Of a stretch of DNA of 64,000 bases, positions 45,726 through 54,434 are shown piece after piece. The notes under the pieces were generated by a model. It did not search any database. It had not been told where the DNA came from and saw only the letters and a list, made by a program, of their open reading frames with translations. This DNA comes from Streptomyces olivaceoviridis (GTDB lineage: Bacteria > Actinomycetota > Actinomycetes > Streptomycetales > Streptomycetaceae): positions 1 to 64,000 of the forward strand of contig NZ_BMUI01000028.1 in the NCBI RefSeq assembly GCF_014650115.1. Reading direction: 5' to 3'. How positions within the stretch are numbered: the first letter of the stretch is position 1; the number at the start of each line of letters is the position of its first letter. The position numbers were made by a program, and so were the translations under genes.

Positions 45726-45924
45726 GGGATTGCCTCCCCCTCGCTTGGTCAACGGAGTAAATCTACGGGGCCAGGCCGGCGTGCCCGAACAGCAGCAGCC
45801 GATCGTGCGGTGTCGGCATCGGACCACCCGCATCGGCGACGATCAAGTGGAGTAGCGGCAGCTCTTCGAGCTGGTGGAAGTTTTGCCGGCGCGAGCGTAA
45901 TGGTTGGCCACCGGGAGACGACGG

Positions 45925-46195
45925 ACACGGCACCCCGCTCGTGGTCATCCTGACCGGCGGCAACCGTGGGCGGCGGCACCCAGCTCCTGCCCCTGCTGGA
46001 CGCCGTCCCGCCCGTCGCACGGCGCGGCACCGGGCACGGCTCCAGGCTTGGCGTCCACCGGCGGGCGGTCGAGCGGACCTTTGCCCGGCTGCACGGCTTC
46101 CGCCTGGTTGCGCGTGCGCTGGGAACGGCGAGCAGACGTCCACGAAGCGTTCCTCAAGCTTGCCTGCTGCCTGTTACCCACCGACAACTGAACTC
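45925..46195 (+). pseudogene. IS5-family transposase remnant
   Basis: Scattered over three frames: TPLVVILTGGNR, GGTQLLPLLDAVPPV, then RRAVERTFARLHGFRLVARA and RWERRADVHEAFLKLACCL. These match the order of the C-terminal half of IS5-type DDE transposases (…VERTFAWLHGFRRL..RWERR..). An internal deletion and frameshifts make it inactive. Confidence 0.75.
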
Positions 46196-46211
46196 ATGGT
46201 GTCAGCCGCTG

Positions 46212-46946
46212 TCACAGTGGCGTGCGGCGGTGGAGGTGTGTGCGAGGGGGGCTGGGCACTTGCTGCGGACGACGGGCCGCGTACAGCCGGTAGGAGACGT
46301 GGTTGTCCGGCTTCGGGTAGTCGATCGCGGTGACTGCCTCCATGGTGAGGCCGTGCTGGACTAGGAGGCCCTCCCACAGCTGCGGTGTGAGGACCCACAT
46401 GCCCACGGGATGGTCTTCGGTGGTGCCGGGCAGCCGCAGGATTTCGGGGCGCGGAGTCACCTCGGCCGACGGCCCGGCGCCGCCCGAGTTGGTGTGCAGC
46501 GCGGAGAAGAGCAGGCGCCCGCCCGGCTTGAGGCCGTTGGCCAGGACCGGCAGCAGCCGGTTGGGGTCCAGGTACGGCATGGAGCAGACGGAGTAGATCA
46601 GGTCGTACGGGTCGGCGTCGCGCAGGTGGGCCACGGCGTCGACGCATACCAGGTGCAGGCCGGGGGTGTCCGGGTAGCGGGTGATGGCGCGCTGGTGCTG
46701 GGCGTGGGAGGCGTCCACGGCGGTGACGTCGGCGCCCCGGGCGGCGAGGTAGGCGGCGTGCCGGCCGAGACCGCTGCCGAGGTCGAGGACGCGCAGCCCG
46801 TTCACGTCACCGAGGGCTTCCATACCGGGGTCGGTGTCGGGAATGCCCCAGTCCCACCGGTCCAGCTCGGGCGACTGCGGCTTCCGGGCGAGTTGGTGCC
46901 TGCCGTAGGTGTTCCACATCTCGACGGTCTCCGTTTCGGTGGTCAC
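46212..46946 (-). CDS. Class I SAM-dependent methyltransferase
   Basis: 244 residues. The GTG at 46946-46944 with GGAGG upstream is preferred; the frame is open further but overlaps the small gene upstream. Rossmann motif I is LRVLDLGSGLGRHAAYLAAR (about residue 46-65), followed by ADVTAVDAS (motif II Asp) and DLIYSVCSMPYLDPNRLLPV, then GGRLLFSALHTNSGG. The N-terminus MWNTYGRHQLARKPQSPE is distinctive. Acceptor unknown. Starts 34 bp after a 65-codon gene on the same strand, with which it forms a small operon. Confidence 0.75.
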   Translation of the reverse strand: MTTETETVEMWNTYGRHQLARKPQSPELDRWDWGIPDTDPGMEALGDVNGLRVLDLGSGLGRHAAYLAARGADVTAVDASHAQHQRAITRYPDTPGLHLVCVDAVAHLRDADPYDLIYSVCSMPYLDPNRLLPVLANGLKPGGRLLFSALHTNSGGAGPSAEVTPRPEILRLPGTTEDHPVGMWVLTPQLWEGLLVQHGLTMEAVTAIDYPKPDNHVSYRLYAARRPQQVPSPPRTHLHRRTPL

Positions 46947-46980
46947 CGGGTCCTCCGTCAGGTCGCGGGGCGGGTAGGGG

Positions 46981-47178
46981 TCAGGGGTGCAGGGCGTAGC
47001 AGCGCAGGACGTCGAGGTCGGCGGTGTGGACCGCGGACCAGCCCGCCGTGAGGATCTCCACCTGGGCGGGGGTGATACCGAGCGGATTGACGGAGTACTG
47101 CCCGCTGTACGTGATCTCCGCCGGCGGTGGGGGAGGTGGTGCGGTGGACTGTCGCTCATGCGTGGCGGCCGAGGTCAA
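46981..47178 (-). CDS. Small 65-residue protein upstream of the methyltransferase
   Basis: TTG start at 47178-47176 behind AGGGGGA. Sequence features: a charged N-terminus, a six-proline run (APPPPPPAE), EITYSGQYSVNPLGITPAQV and AVHTADLDVLRCYALHP at the end. No signal peptide. I do not recognise the family. The length and position before a methyltransferase resemble a peptide substrate gene, but no leader-peptidase site, cyclase or transporter gene is adjacent, and a small conserved accessory protein is at least as likely. Confidence 0.45.
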   Translation of the reverse strand: MTSAATHERQSTAPPPPPPAEITYSGQYSVNPLGITPAQVEILTAGWSAVHTADLDVLRCYALHP

Positions 47179-47791
47179 CGGGGTCCCCCTGACGGTTGTC
47201 CGGCATGGTCGTTCGGCTTAACGAGCACCCCGGGATATCGAACACATGTGTTTCGGTCGGGTCCGGATCCCCGAGACGGAGCGCGCGTCGGCGTGTGGAT
47301 GATGCACGGACCCTTGCGCCCCAACGGGTATGCCAAGGAGGGTGGTTGGCCGAAACGCCGATGCTGACGTTCACGGCTGCCGAGATGGTCGCGTTGGTGC
47401 GGTCAGGTGGCGGCGGGAGCAAGGGCGCCGGTCCCCGGATCCGCTACGCGGTTCGGGCTCGTTCAATCCGAACGCCGCAGTGGCCGTTCCGGTCGGCGCC
47501 ACCGTGCTGAACGACGAGGGAGGCAGACCGCGCACACCAGAGTCGAGAAGCACACCGCTCAAGGCCGGTTGACGAGATCCCGGTCATCATGGTGATCGCC
47601 GGGGTCTCCGTCGCTTCCGCGGCATGGTTGGCGGCATGAACCGCCGAAGGCCGCTGCGCGACCTTGCCCGCGACCCTGGACCCTGGCCCGAAGCCGGCCT
47701 CACGGACCCGGTGCCGCCGCCGTCCAGCACATCGCCCGCGCCCTGAGCGTGGTGATGAGCGGGCGGCGCCGTGGTGCCCTGGCGCAGCGGC
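47179..47791. other. Gene-poor stretch
   Basis: No recognisable gene; plus-strand frames around 47343-47510 show no family features. Probably the promoter region of the minus-strand pair plus decayed sequence. Confidence 0.5.
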
Positions 47792-48772
47792 TCATACTCG
47801 GGGCGTTTTCGTAACGCTGTCGTGAGATGTCAGCGCAGCGGCATGGGCATCCTTCTCGGTCGGCTGCTGAGGGGTGTGGGTAGGACATACCGAGGCGAAG
47901 GCTGTGGCGAGCTGGTCGAGCAGGGGCGCTGCGGAGGGGTGGGGGTCACGGCGTGGTGTGATCGCGTAGATGCCACGGGTCGGAGGATCGACAAGGGGCA
48001 TGGTGGTGACGCCGGTCCGCAGGGCGCCCGTCAGCACGCCGGGTATCAGCGCGATGGCGTGACCGGTTGCGACCAGGGCCAGCTTGCCGACCAGATCGGC
48101 TGCGGTGAGGTCGATGCGGGCGCTTACCCCGGCGCGGGCGGCGTGTTGGCGCAGAAGCGCCGCCGAGCCGTCGGTGTCCTCGACCCAGGTCTGGTCGGCC
48201 AGCGTCTGCATGTGCACCGGGCCGCGCCCGGCCTGCGGATGGCCGACGGGCAGTGCGACGACCATGTCGTCCAGCCCGAGGAACCGGCGCTCGACCCGGG
48301 GGTCTTGGGGCAGCCCTGGCGGTGCGTCGGTGACAACAGCGATGTCGAGATCGCCGGCGATCACGCGGTCGTGTAGTTGCGCGCTCAGGTCCGGCAGCAG
48401 ATTCCACCGGATGGATCCGGCTCGCTCGAGCAGCCCCCGGATGGCCTCGGGAACGATCCCTGCGGCCAGAGACGGTGTCGCCCCAACAGCCAGCGGTCGA
48501 TTGAACGTTCCGTCACGAACGTCTCGTACGGCACGAACAGCGCGGTCCGCCTCGTTGAGTGTGGCCACGGCGTGATGCCGGAAGACCTCGCCGGCAGGCG
48601 TCGGACGCACACCGCGCGCATGGCGTTCCACCAGAGGCACGCCGAGTTGCCGCTCCAGCCCGGCGATCTGCCGTGAGACGGCCGACTGCGTGTGATTGAG
48701 CTCGGCGGCCGCCGCCGACAGCGACCCGAGTCGGCACACGGTCACGAAGGTCCGCCACACCGTCAGTTCCAT
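47792..48772 (-). CDS. LysR-family regulator
   Basis: 326 residues; ATG 48772-48770 (MELTVWRTF), in-frame alternative 36 bp upstream. Typical LysR HTH at residues about 1-60 (RLGSLSAAAAELNHTQSAVS, RQIAGLERQLGVPLVERH), followed by the substrate-binding domain (LAVGATPSLAAGIVPEAIRG; DLDIAVVTDAPPGLPQD). Divergent, with 94 bp between starts, from the dehydrogenase-NTF2 gene, which it most likely controls. Confidence 0.85.
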   Translation of the reverse strand: MELTVWRTFVTVCRLGSLSAAAAELNHTQSAVSRQIAGLERQLGVPLVERHARGVRPTPAGEVFRHHAVATLNEADRAVRAVRDVRDGTFNRPLAVGATPSLAAGIVPEAIRGLLERAGSIRWNLLPDLSAQLHDRVIAGDLDIAVVTDAPPGLPQDPRVERRFLGLDDMVVALPVGHPQAGRGPVHMQTLADQTWVEDTDGSAALLRQHAARAGVSARIDLTAADLVGKLALVATGHAIALIPGVLTGALRTGVTTMPLVDPPTRGIYAITPRRDPHPSAAPLLDQLATAFASVCPTHTPQQPTEKDAHAAALTSHDSVTKTPRV

Positions 48773-48866
48773 GGCATCAGTATGCGCAGCCACATGCGTC
48801 TCCCGCATGGCGGCCCTGCACGATATGCGCTTGTTGCAGTCTTCCTGGTGCGCCACTGTGGCGTGC

Positions 48867-50024
48867 ATGACCACACCGCACACGATCGCCGTCCTCGGCT
48901 TGGGGCGCATGGGTGGCGCGATCGCGACTCGACTCACTGCCCAGGACTGGGACGTCGTGGGCTGGACACGCTCAGGGCGCACATCAGGCGCCGTCAAGAC
49001 GACCGGCGACCCGAACGAGGCAGTGGCAAGGGCCGGTCTCGTGCTCCTCGCGTTGTTCGACGGCCCGGCCTGCCAGCAGGTCCTCGACGACGTCCGTGAC
49101 TCGCTGCGACCGGACACGATCGTGCTGAACACCAGCACCATCGCTCCTGCCGAGGCGTCGAATCTGGCCCGGCAGCTCGGCTCGTCCTATGTCCACGCGC
49201 CCGTGCTCGGCTCCGTGCCGGCTGCCGTCGCGGGCGCCCTGCGGATTCTCGCCGCTGCCGACCAAGAAGCGCTCGATCGAGCCCGACCGGTTCTGGAAAC
49301 GCTCGGCACCGTGCGGCGCGTCGACGACGCCTCCACCGCCGCCGCGCTCAAGCTGATCGCCAACAACAGCCTCGCCGGCGCTGTCCTCGCACTGCGCGAC
49401 TCACTGCGGCAAGCCGACGCCCTCGGCCTGCAGCGCGCCCAAGCGCTGGACGTCCTCGAACTCGGCCGGCTCGGTGGGCTCGTGGCCCGCAAACGCCCCT
49501 TCCTCGACAGTGAGTCGCCCGTCGGCACCGCCGACTTCACGATCGGTGCGCTGGTCAAGGACATGACTCTGCTGGCCGACGCGTCCAACACGCCTCTGCG
49601 CAGCGCCGTCGGTCTGGCTGACACCCCTGCCGCCCCCGAGGCCGACATCGCCATTGCCGCCACGGTACCCGCTGTGTCGGACGCCGTTCTCGAACCGCTC
49701 CGTGCCTACATTCGCGGACATGCCACCGGCGAGCCCACCCACTTCCGCGACGCGTTCCTGCCCACCGCCCACATCGAGGGAATCCGGGGCGGCGCTTTCG
49801 TCTCGTGGCCCCTGGATGAATACTGCGCTCTCTTTCACGGCCACTCGGCCCCGGACGAACCGAGCCGCTCTCGCCGGATCGACAGCGTCGACGTCCACGG
49901 CACTGTCGCGACCGCGACCATGACGCTCCGGCACGGCGCGGACACCTTCACCGACATCTTCCTGCTGGTCCGCGTCGGCGACAGTTGGCGCATCGCCAAC
50001 AAGGCTTATCACCGGCACTCGTGA
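48867..50024 (+). CDS. beta-Hydroxyacid dehydrogenase fused to an NTF2-like (SnoaL-type) domain
   Basis: 385 residues; ATG 48867. Residues about 1-275 are a 3-hydroxyisobutyrate dehydrogenase-like domain: dinucleotide motif TIAVLGLGRMGGAIATRL, substrate region VHAPVLGSVPAAVAGALRIL and the catalytic Lys in AAALKLIANN. Residues about 275-385 form an NTF2-like barrel of the lumazine-binding/DUF4440 kind (LRAYIRGHATGEPTHFRDAF, VHGTVATATMTLRHG, FTDIFLLVRVGDSWRIANKA). The fusion is in frame with no sign of a missed stop. This domain pair is uncommon; the barrel may bind a product or catalyse a second step. Imine reductase-like activity on another substrate is an alternative for the N-terminal part. 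Confidence 0.72.
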   Translation: MTTPHTIAVLGLGRMGGAIATRLTAQDWDVVGWTRSGRTSGAVKTTGDPNEAVARAGLVLLALFDGPACQQVLDDVRDSLRPDTIVLNTSTIAPAEASNLARQLGSSYVHAPVLGSVPAAVAGALRILAAADQEALDRARPVLETLGTVRRVDDASTAAALKLIANNSLAGAVLALRDSLRQADALGLQRAQALDVLELGRLGGLVARKRPFLDSESPVGTADFTIGALVKDMTLLADASNTPLRSAVGLADTPAAPEADIAIAATVPAVSDAVLEPLRAYIRGHATGEPTHFRDAFLPTAHIEGIRGGAFVSWPLDEYCALFHGHSAPDEPSRSRRIDSVDVHGTVATATMTLRHGADTFTDIFLLVRVGDSWRIANKAYHRHS

Positions 50025-50266
50025 GACAGCGAGAAGCGATCCCTCGCCCGTTTCAGCGTCGCGTCAGGTTCAGGTGTTCCGGCGGGTGAAGCCGGTGTTG
50101 CCCTGGCTGGTCCCTCGGTCCACCGACCAGACTTCCGGCCCGCCCGCGAGTTCCATCTTCCTCCTCTCGGCCCCCGCCGGGGCCGGGCGCAGAGGTGTTC
50201 ACCACTCGGGGTCAAGCCCCGATCCCGCCGGCGCCCACCCACTGCCATCCCACCGTCCGATCACAG

Positions 50267-53200
50267 TCAGGCACACGCTGGGCTGAGTTCCCGGCCTGGC
50301 AGATACAGCGACCACTCTTCAGGGGTGAAGTCTCGGTTGACGGCCCGGCAGATGCGGCGGATGGTTTCGGATGGTGTAGAGAGGTTCACGTCCCACAGTC
50401 GCACCGTCTTGTCCCAGCCGCCGGTGGCGAGGGTACGGCCGTCCGGGCTGAACGCCACCGTGAACACATGCCCGGTGTGGCCGGTGAGGGTGCGGCGGGT
50501 CTTGCCGGTGGCCACGTCCCACAGCCGTACCGTCTGATCACGGCCGCCGGTGGCGAGGGTGCGGCCGTCCGGGCTGAACGCCACCGCGTACACGGGACCG
50601 GTGTGGCCGGTGAAGGTGCGGCGAAGTTCGCCGGTGGCCACATCCCACAACCGCGCCGCATGGTCGCCGCCGCCGGTGGCGAGAGTGCGGCCGTCGGGAC
50701 GGAACGCCACCGCTTCCACGGAGCCGGTGGGGCCGGTGAGGATGCGGCGGGTTCTGCCGGTGGCCACGTCCCACAGCCGTGCGGTCCCATCGCCGCTGCC
50801 GGTGGCGAGGGTGCGGCCGTCCGGGCTGAACGCCAGCGCGCCCACACCATCAGTGTGGCCGGTGAAGGTATGACGGGGTTCGCCGGTGGCCACGTCCCAC
50901 AGCCGTGCGGTCCCATCGCCGCTGCCGGTGGCGAGGGTGCGGCCGTCCGGGCTGAACGCCAGCCCGCCCACACCGTCAGTGTGGCCGGTGAGGGTGTGGC
51001 GGGTTTCGCCGGTGGCCACGTCCCACAGCCGAGCCGCATGGTCGCCGCCGGTGGCGAGGGTGCGGCCGTCCGGGCTGAACGCCAGCGCGCCCACGTCCTG
51101 GGTGTGGCCGGTGAGGGTGCGGCGGACTTCTCCGGTGGCCACGTCCCACAGCCGCACCGTATCGTCCGAGCCCCCGACGGCGAGAGTGCGGCCGTCCGGA
51201 CTGAACGCCACCGCGTCCACGGAGCCGGTGTGGCCGGTGAGGCTGCGGCGGACTCCGCTCCTGGTCACATCCCACAACCGCGCCGTATCGTCGAAGCTGC
51301 CGGTGGCGAGGGTACGGCCGTCGGGGCTGAACGCCACCGCAGCCACCTCGCCGGTGTGGCCGGTGAGGGTGCGGCGGACTTCTCCGGTGGTCACGTCCCA
51401 CAACCGTGCCGTCTTGTCGCGACCGCCGGTGGCGAGGGTGTGGCCGTCGGGGCTGAATGCCACCGCAGCCACCTCGCCGGTGTGGCCGGTGAGGATGCGG
51501 CGGGTTCTGCCGGTGGTCACGTCCCACAGCCGCGCCGTATCGTCGTCGCTGCCGGTGGCGAGGGTGTGGCCGTCGGGGCTGAATGCCACCGCAGCCACCT
51601 CGCCGGTGTGGCCGGTGAGGATGCGGCGGACTTCTCCGGTGGTCACGTCCCACAGCCGCGCCGTCTTGTCGCGACCGCCGGTGGCGAGGGTGTGGCCGTC
51701 GGGGCTGAACGTCACCGCAGCCACGTCCTGGGTGTGGCCGGTGAGGGTGCGGCGGACTTCTCCGGTGGTCACGTCCCACAACCGAACCGCCTTGTCCTGA
51801 CCGCCGGTGGCGAGGGTACGGCCGTCGGGACTGAACGCCACCGCTTCCACGGAGCCGGCGGGGCCGGTGAGGATGCGGCGGGTTTCGCCACTGGCTACGT
51901 CCCACAGCCGCACCGTCCCGGCTTGGCTGCCGGTGGCGAGGGTGCGGCCGTCGGGGCTGAACGCCACCGTGTACACGAGGCCGGTGGTGCTGATGAGGGT
52001 GCGGCGGGTTCTGCCGGTGGTCACGTCCCACAGCCGCGCCGAATGGTCGCCGCTGCCGGTGGCGAGGGTGCGGCCGTCGGGGCTGAACGCCACCGCGGAC
52101 ACGAGGCTGGCGTGGCCGGTGAGTGTGGTCCGCAAGGGGCGGGAGACGGCTGTGTCGAGGCTGGTGATGGCTTCGGTCGTAGGGCTGGTGCGGTAGGCCT
52201 GGACGGCCAGCAGGGACGCCAGATCGGGGTCGGTGTCCATCAGAGTGGCGGACTGCGCGGCCAACTGCCGGGACTGGGCCGTCTTCTGTGCGGTGATGGT
52301 GCTCTGGCGTTGCAGGAAGGCCAGGCCGGCGGCGATGAGGGCCAGGGTGAGCAGGCCGGTCAGGGCGATGTTGATGCGGCGGGTACGGCGAAGCGCGGCG
52401 TGCTGTCGTTGACGACTGTCGTTGAGGAAATCGGTGATGTGCGGGGGCAGACCGCGGTGCTGGGCCAAGGCGGTGCCCTCGGCGAGATCAGTGCCGTCCA
52501 GCAGGTCGCCGGGGTGACCGGTCTCGGCGTGGCGGGCCTGCTGTTCGCCGACGCGTTGGAGCCAAGTGTGGAAGTGGTGGTCGGCGGCGATCCAGTCGCG
52601 TAGGTCGGTCCAGTCGCGGACGAGTGCGTCGTGGACGAGTTCGGCGGTCGCGGCGTCGGGGGTGCCGTCAGGGCGGGGCACGGTGCGGGTGGCGATGATC
52701 CGGTGGCCGGTCAAGGCGGCCATGACCGTCTCGAAGGTCTGGTCGTCCTGCGGGGTGGCCGTGTAGGGGTCGGTGGCCAGGGCGCGCAGGTCGGTCAGGG
52801 GCACTTGGCGGCGGGTGGCCGGGATGGCGTGGGCGTCGTCGGCCGGCCGTACCAGGGCGGTCAGGATCCGCCGTGCGGTGGGGCGGTGGTCGGCGGGCAT
52901 GCCGGCGAGGACTGTGTTGCACCAGGTGGTCAGGGCGCCGGTGACTTCGCCGATCCGGTCGTAGGCGCGGTGGGTGAGCCTGCCGTCCTCACGGCGCTCC
53001 CATAGCTGACTCAAGGCCAGTTGGAGGGGCGGCAGCAGGGTGACCGGTGCCTGCCGGGTGACCGAGGCGGTGGGATCGGCGGCCAGGACATCGGTGATGA
53101 TGCGTTGCGCCAGGCCGTCTTCCGTACTGGCGCCCGCGGTGTGGGCGGGCCTGGTGATGATGGCGTGCAGATCCTGGATGTCCAAGGTGGCGGGGATGTT

Positions 53201-54412
53201 GAGCAGGCCAGGGGACGCGGCCTCCAGCAGGTCTGGGGCCCAGGCGGCCAGGCGCGCGTAGAAGTCGTCGCGCATGACCAGGATCGCGGTGACCGCCACC
53301 GATGAGCCGATCAGGGCCACGAGTTGTTCGGCAGCGGCGTGCTGTCGGGTCGGCTGCCGGCCGGCGGCGGGCTCGGTGAGTAGTTCCTCGAACTGGTCGA
53401 TGACCAGCACCAGGCGCCGGTCTCCCGGCTCCGCCGCGAGTCTGCGCTCGGTCGCTGTGACGATCCCGACGCTCGTGGCGCCGGGCAGCCCGGCACGCTC
53501 CAGTTCGGCGAGCAGGTCCTGCCCGGGGCGGGCGATCACGTGCAGCCAACGGTCGCTGCCGGGCAGCCGGCCCTCGGCCAGGGCCGGCAGCACTCCTGCC
53601 TGCACCAGCGACGACTTGCCCGCACCGGAGGGTCCGAGGAGCAGCAGCCCACGACGCTGCCTGGTGAGAGCCGCCACGACGCGTTCGACCGCGGCCTCCC
53701 GGCCGTGGAACCACCCTGCGTGCTCGGCGGTGAACGGCTCAAGACCGCGGTAGGGGTGCACCTGCTGCTCGGCCAGGTCGGGCCATACCTGGCGCAGCAC
53801 CTGGGTGGGGGTCGCGTAGGCGACTGCGACGCCGCGGGCGTGGGAGTCGGGGGCGGTGATGGCGGTGACCATGCCGATCACCAGGCCGGTGACCTCATCG
53901 AGCACCGGTCCTCCGCTGAATCCCGTGGTCAGGTCGTTGGCGTCGGCCAGTTGCAGAAGGAGGCCCGCACTGCTGGGGAGCAGGTCACCGGCTGTGCCGT
54001 AGCCGAAGTGGCCGCCGGCAGGTGCCTGGGAGGGGAATCCGTAGGACCGGATGCGGTGTCCGCGGCAGCCTGCCGCGGACCCCAGCCGCACCGGTCGGGC
54101 ACCCGTCGGGGCGCTGTCCAGGCGCACGACCGCGAGGTCCTCGGCCCGCGGTCCGCGCCACGACGCGGACAGCACGTGCCCGGTCAGGTGTGGGCTGCCG
54201 GGCAGGTGCGGGAAAGTCAGTCGCACGCGCCCGCCGGGCTCCTGGCCGGCAGCCTGGACGACGTGTGCGCAGGTGACGACGGTATCCTCGGCGACGAGAA
54301 AACCCGTCCCGGCCGTCCGGCCGTCCTCGGCGAGGACTCGGGCAATTGCGTCGAGCACTGCTGGCCGCTCCTGCCCGGCTGCCTCCCGGCCCGTGTCATC
54401 GGTGGCAGTCAT
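50267..54412 (-). CDS. Trypsin-like protease / STAND NTPase / TM / 14 x WD40 protein
   Basis: 1381 residues from ATG 54412-54410. Order: trypsin-like domain (about 15-210) with a full triad, His50 (VVTCAHVV), Asp92 (EDLAVVRLD) and Ser166 (TTGFSGGPV). Next a NACHT/STAND-type NTPase: YRGLEPFTAEHAGWFHGREA, Walker A GPSGAGKSS (260-268), Walker B VLVIDQFEELL with DQFEE at 339-343. A helical region ends in one membrane helix (about 680-700, NIALTGLLTLALIAAGLAFL). Then 14 WD40 repeats of 42 residues (one of 41), about 760-1348, enough for two seven-bladed propellers. STAND proteins are signal-triggered switches; here the effector is probably the protease and the propellers the sensor. Downstream of Trypco1 by 22 bp. 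Confidence 0.85.
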   Translation of the reverse strand: MTATDDTGREAAGQERPAVLDAIARVLAEDGRTAGTGFLVAEDTVVTCAHVVQAAGQEPGGRVRLTFPHLPGSPHLTGHVLSASWRGPRAEDLAVVRLDSAPTGARPVRLGSAAGCRGHRIRSYGFPSQAPAGGHFGYGTAGDLLPSSAGLLLQLADANDLTTGFSGGPVLDEVTGLVIGMVTAITAPDSHARGVAVAYATPTQVLRQVWPDLAEQQVHPYRGLEPFTAEHAGWFHGREAAVERVVAALTRQRRGLLLLGPSGAGKSSLVQAGVLPALAEGRLPGSDRWLHVIARPGQDLLAELERAGLPGATSVGIVTATERRLAAEPGDRRLVLVIDQFEELLTEPAAGRQPTRQHAAAEQLVALIGSSVAVTAILVMRDDFYARLAAWAPDLLEAASPGLLNIPATLDIQDLHAIITRPAHTAGASTEDGLAQRIITDVLAADPTASVTRQAPVTLLPPLQLALSQLWERREDGRLTHRAYDRIGEVTGALTTWCNTVLAGMPADHRPTARRILTALVRPADDAHAIPATRRQVPLTDLRALATDPYTATPQDDQTFETVMAALTGHRIIATRTVPRPDGTPDAATAELVHDALVRDWTDLRDWIAADHHFHTWLQRVGEQQARHAETGHPGDLLDGTDLAEGTALAQHRGLPPHITDFLNDSRQRQHAALRRTRRINIALTGLLTLALIAAGLAFLQRQSTITAQKTAQSRQLAAQSATLMDTDPDLASLLAVQAYRTSPTTEAITSLDTAVSRPLRTTLTGHASLVSAVAFSPDGRTLATGSGDHSARLWDVTTGRTRRTLISTTGLVYTVAFSPDGRTLATGSQAGTVRLWDVASGETRRILTGPAGSVEAVAFSPDGRTLATGGQDKAVRLWDVTTGEVRRTLTGHTQDVAAVTFSPDGHTLATGGRDKTARLWDVTTGEVRRILTGHTGEVAAVAFSPDGHTLATGSDDDTARLWDVTTGRTRRILTGHTGEVAAVAFSPDGHTLATGGRDKTARLWDVTTGEVRRTLTGHTGEVAAVAFSPDGRTLATGSFDDTARLWDVTRSGVRRSLTGHTGSVDAVAFSPDGRTLAVGGSDDTVRLWDVATGEVRRTLTGHTQDVGALAFSPDGRTLATGGDHAARLWDVATGETRHTLTGHTDGVGGLAFSPDGRTLATGSGDGTARLWDVATGEPRHTFTGHTDGVGALAFSPDGRTLATGSGDGTARLWDVATGRTRRILTGPTGSVEAVAFRPDGRTLATGGGDHAARLWDVATGELRRTFTGHTGPVYAVAFSPDGRTLATGGRDQTVRLWDVATGKTRRTLTGHTGHVFTVAFSPDGRTLATGGWDKTVRLWDVNLSTPSETIRRICRAVNRDFTPEEWSLYLPGRELSPACA
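50390..52150. repeat. Array of near-identical 126-bp WD40-coding repeats
   Basis: The coding sequence repeats every 126 bp with very high DNA identity between copies (for example the segments around 51300, 51430, 51560 and 51690). The recurring peptide is AFSPDGRTLATG...RLWDV; variation is concentrated in the few positions between these anchors. One unit (around 51030-51155) is one codon short. Confidence 0.85.
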
Positions 54413-54434
54413 GCCTCCCACCCCCAGGCTGCCG

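Noticed and set aside
46981..47178. Firm call of a RiPP precursor
   Set aside because: No leader-recognition element, protease, cyclase or exporter nearby; left as an open observation only.
50390..52150. Regular 126-bp repeats considered as a CRISPR or minisatellite array
   Set aside because: The repeats are in frame, encode WD40 blades with conserved Gly-His and Trp-Asp positions, and have no spacer structure.
51000..54400. Long open frames on the plus strand opposite the WD40/NTPase gene
   Set aside because: High-G+C shadow frames; the minus-strand product has continuous domains and catalytic motifs.
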